From CAYYJR01 sp964472305 (GTDB lineage Bacteria > Armatimonadota > Hebobacteria > CAIYQO01), in NCBI GenBank assembly GCA_964472305.1, contig CAYYJR010000010.1, positions 1-64,000 of the forward strand: DNA of 64,000 nucleotides, read 5' to 3'. The position numbers and the translations under genes were made by a program. A model generated the notes under the pieces. It ran no database searches, was not told the DNA's origin, and saw only the letters and a list, made by a program, of their open reading frames with translations. Shown one piece after another: positions 62,395-64,000 of this stretch (positions are counted from its first letter, which is position 1; every line of letters begins with the position of its first letter).

Positions 62395-63834
62395 TTACTT
62401 GATCCCTACCTTCACGTTGCGGAAGCGGGCGCGCGAGGCGCCGTGGCCGACGTGCATGACCTGCATGGGGTCGCCTTTGCCGCAGTTGAGCACGCCCCAC
62501 AGGCGCCATTCGTCACGGTTGGCGACGGCGTCGCAACTGTTCCAGAACTCAGGAGTGATGCCCTGGTAGCTGGGGTTGCGCACCATGCGGGTGAGGATGC
62601 CGTCCTCGATAAGCCAGCCGACCTCGGTGGAGAACTGGAAATTCAACCGTAGGTCGTCGATGCTCCAGCTTTTGGTGTCCTGCAGCAGGATGCCGCGGTC
62701 GGTGTCGGCGATCATCTCATCCAGCGTCCACGAGCCGGGCTCCAGGTTGATGTTGGTCATGCGGATGAGCGGGGAGTGCTGCCAGCCGTCGGCGCGCATG
62801 GCGCCCTGGCTGGTCAGACCGAGGCGCGGGGCGGTCTCGCGCGAGGTGAGGTAGCCGGTGAACATGCCTTCGGTGACGATCTCGGTGCGCTGGGCGGGCA
62901 CGCCTTCGTCATCATAGGCGAAGGTGCCCAGCCCGGCGGGTACGGTGGCGTCGGCGACGATGTTCACCTGCTCGGACCCGTATGGCATGCCCACTTTATC
63001 GGGAGTCAGGAAGCTGCCGCCTGCCAGGCTGAGCTCGGTGCCGAAGACGCGGTCGAGTTCGATGGGGTGGCCGCAGCTCTCATGCACCTGCAGCGCGAGC
63101 TGGCTGCCGTCGAGGATGACCGTCATCTCCTCGGAAGGGCAGACGGGCGCGGTGAGCAGTTCCGCCGCCTCCTTGCCGATGGTGCGCGCGCCGGCGTCCA
63201 GGTCCATGATGTCGATCACTTCCCACCCGAGCTGCGCGTGATAGCCCTCCAGCGCGCTGGGGTAGGAACGCGTCTGCACCTCGCCATGGCCCACCGCGGT
63301 CGCCTGCAGCAATCCGCCGCACTCCAGCGTTTGCTGGTGGATATCTGATCCGTCACTGCTGGCGAAATATTTATCGGCGCGAAAGCTGTTCACCTGCGAT
63401 TCGGCAACCTTCACCTCCGGCGTCTTGCGGATGTGGCGGTCGAGATCGAGCAACAACTCGATTTTTTCCTCCAGCGGCACTGTGAAAGGGTCGATGCGGT
63501 AGCTGCTGGACCAGTCGGCGGTCACCGCCTCAACCGGGCTCATCGCGATGCGGCTAGGTGGGCTGACGGCGGCACCCGCACGGGCGATGCGCACCGCTTC
63601 ACGCGCGATGGCCGCCACGCCATCGGCGGTCAGGTCGTCGCCGGCGGCAAATCCCCACGCGCCGTGTACCATCACACGCACGCCGATGCCGCGGTCATCG
63701 CCGTGCACCACGCCGTCCACCTGCCCGTTCTTCACGCGCACGGATTCATGTTCGGCACTGACGATGCGCGCATCCGCGTATTCCGCGCCTTCGTTCAATG
63801 CCGTCTCGACCGCCGCCCGCACGATTTCCCGCAT
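62395..63834 (-). CDS. tldD: TldD family metalloprotease
   Basis: The 479-residue protein has the TldD/PmbA layout and the HExxxH metal motif HESCGHPIEL (His251, Glu252, His256). The C-terminal metal-site Cys is in VLNCGKGDP (about residue 455). TldD/TldE heterodimers degrade unstructured peptides and mature some peptide products. The start at 63834 has GGAGG at good spacing. The gene whose 3' end lies just upstream (63843) would be the usual place for the TldE/PmbA partner, but its visible end does not show that family. Confidence 0.92.
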   Translation of the reverse strand: MREIVRAAVETALNEGAEYADARIVSAEHESVRVKNGQVDGVVHGDDRGIGVRVMVHGAWGFAAGDDLTADGVAAIAREAVRIARAGAAVSPPSRIAMSPVEAVTADWSSSYRIDPFTVPLEEKIELLLDLDRHIRKTPEVKVAESQVNSFRADKYFASSDGSDIHQQTLECGGLLQATAVGHGEVQTRSYPSALEGYHAQLGWEVIDIMDLDAGARTIGKEAAELLTAPVCPSEEMTVILDGSQLALQVHESCGHPIELDRVFGTELSLAGGSFLTPDKVGMPYGSEQVNIVADATVPAGLGTFAYDDEGVPAQRTEIVTEGMFTGYLTSRETAPRLGLTSQGAMRADGWQHSPLIRMTNINLEPGSWTLDEMIADTDRGILLQDTKSWSIDDLRLNFQFSTEVGWLIEDGILTRMVRNPSYQGITPEFWNSCDAVANRDEWRLWGVLNCGKGDPMQVMHVGHGASRARFRNVKVGIK

Positions 63835-63842
63835 GGCATCCT

Positions 63843-64000
63843 CCTATCCCGCCGGTATCACCAGCCGTTCCTTGTTATTGTCCCACCAGAGCAGCATGGA
63901 TTTGGCGCGCGCATCGGGTGGGGACGCGTTGCGACCGCCGTAATTGGCCAGCTCCGAAAACAACGGCAGCAGATCGTAATCCTTTGCCTGCAGCTTTTCC
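63843..64000 (-). CDS. 3' end of a coding region, truncated by window
   Basis: On the minus strand, one frame is open from the window edge to a TAG at 63843-63845, about 51 residues. It includes LPLFSELANYGGRNASPPD and MLLWWDNNKERLVIPAG. Composition is normal for coding sequence and its stop is eight bases before the tldD start, so it is the upstream partner in an operon. The family cannot be determined from this end. Confidence 0.65.

Noticed and set aside
1..64000. CRISPR arrays, rRNA genes, replication origin, complete insertion sequences
   Set aside because: No regularly spaced direct repeats, rRNA segments, DnaA-box cluster or IS with paired ends was seen on reading the window.

Overview
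The window is about 64 kb of moderately high-GC bacterial chromosome. It holds one truncated tRNA-Ser at the left edge, no rRNA and no CRISPR array. Several features point to Armatimonadota or a neighbouring Planctomycetota/Lentisphaerota-type lineage: large numbers of secreted and cytoplasmic sugar-active proteins, four DUF4838 proteins, a DUF6785-like membrane protein, prepilin-type proteins carrying an H-X9-DG motif, a DUF4127 protein and an ASPIC/UnbV FG-GAP protein. This assignment is an inference from family content only.

Left part (1-7.4 kb): tRNA-Ser(CGA), a TspO homologue, an amidohydrolase/GH35 pair, a broken PEBP-histidine-kinase chimera, a small membrane protein, and an unrecognised 797-residue protein with a probable alpha/alpha-barrel C-terminal half.

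Central part (7.4-54 kb): a very large polysaccharide-utilisation region with no SusC/SusD pair. It contains a LacI-family regulator (8.3 kb), two prepilin-like surface proteins, two paralogous secreted beta-propellers and a PL26/YetA-type exo-rhamnogalacturonan lyase candidate. It also has a DUF6785-like transporter candidate, an ECF sigma factor, four DUF4838 glycosidase-like paralogues and a GH42-like protein. A seven-gene minus-strand operon adds a propeller, DUF4838, FG-GAP/ASPIC, beta-helix, deacetylase-like, creatininase and CBM9-like protein. Further members are a DUF4091/GH123-like protein, a second beta-helix protein, an ADP-ribosylglycohydrolase, a BNR/sialidase-like protein, two tandem PL22 oligogalacturonate lyases and a GH78 rhamnosidase. 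A GH4 enzyme follows an IS481 remnant. The enzyme set fits breakdown of pectin, especially rhamnogalacturonan and galacturonan with galactose side chains.

The most striking signal is regulatory. A 14-bp palindrome of consensus CTGATNCGNATCAG, with the central CG typical of LacI-family operators, occurs at 7460, 9425, 9625, 14305 (diverged), 16979, 20569, 34171, 35940, 37291 and 48795. All except 9425 sit 1-7 bases downstream of the -10 box of a recognisable sigma70-type promoter that drives one of these units. The window therefore shows, from sequence alone, a dispersed one-repressor regulon covering nine transcription units, including pilin-like proteins and the candidate transporter. The adjacent LacI protein is the obvious candidate repressor.

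Right part (54-64 kb): more ordinary genes. A translationally coupled SRPBCC/DUF4127/membrane-protein trio is followed by a TPR protein, a large membrane-anchored protein, a GspG-like protein without a normal prepilin peptidase site, TldD, and the 3' end of a further gene. Decayed fragments (IS21-type transposase near 7.9 kb, acyl-CoA-ligase fragment near 23.3 kb, IS481 transposase end near 53.9 kb) mark past rearrangements.
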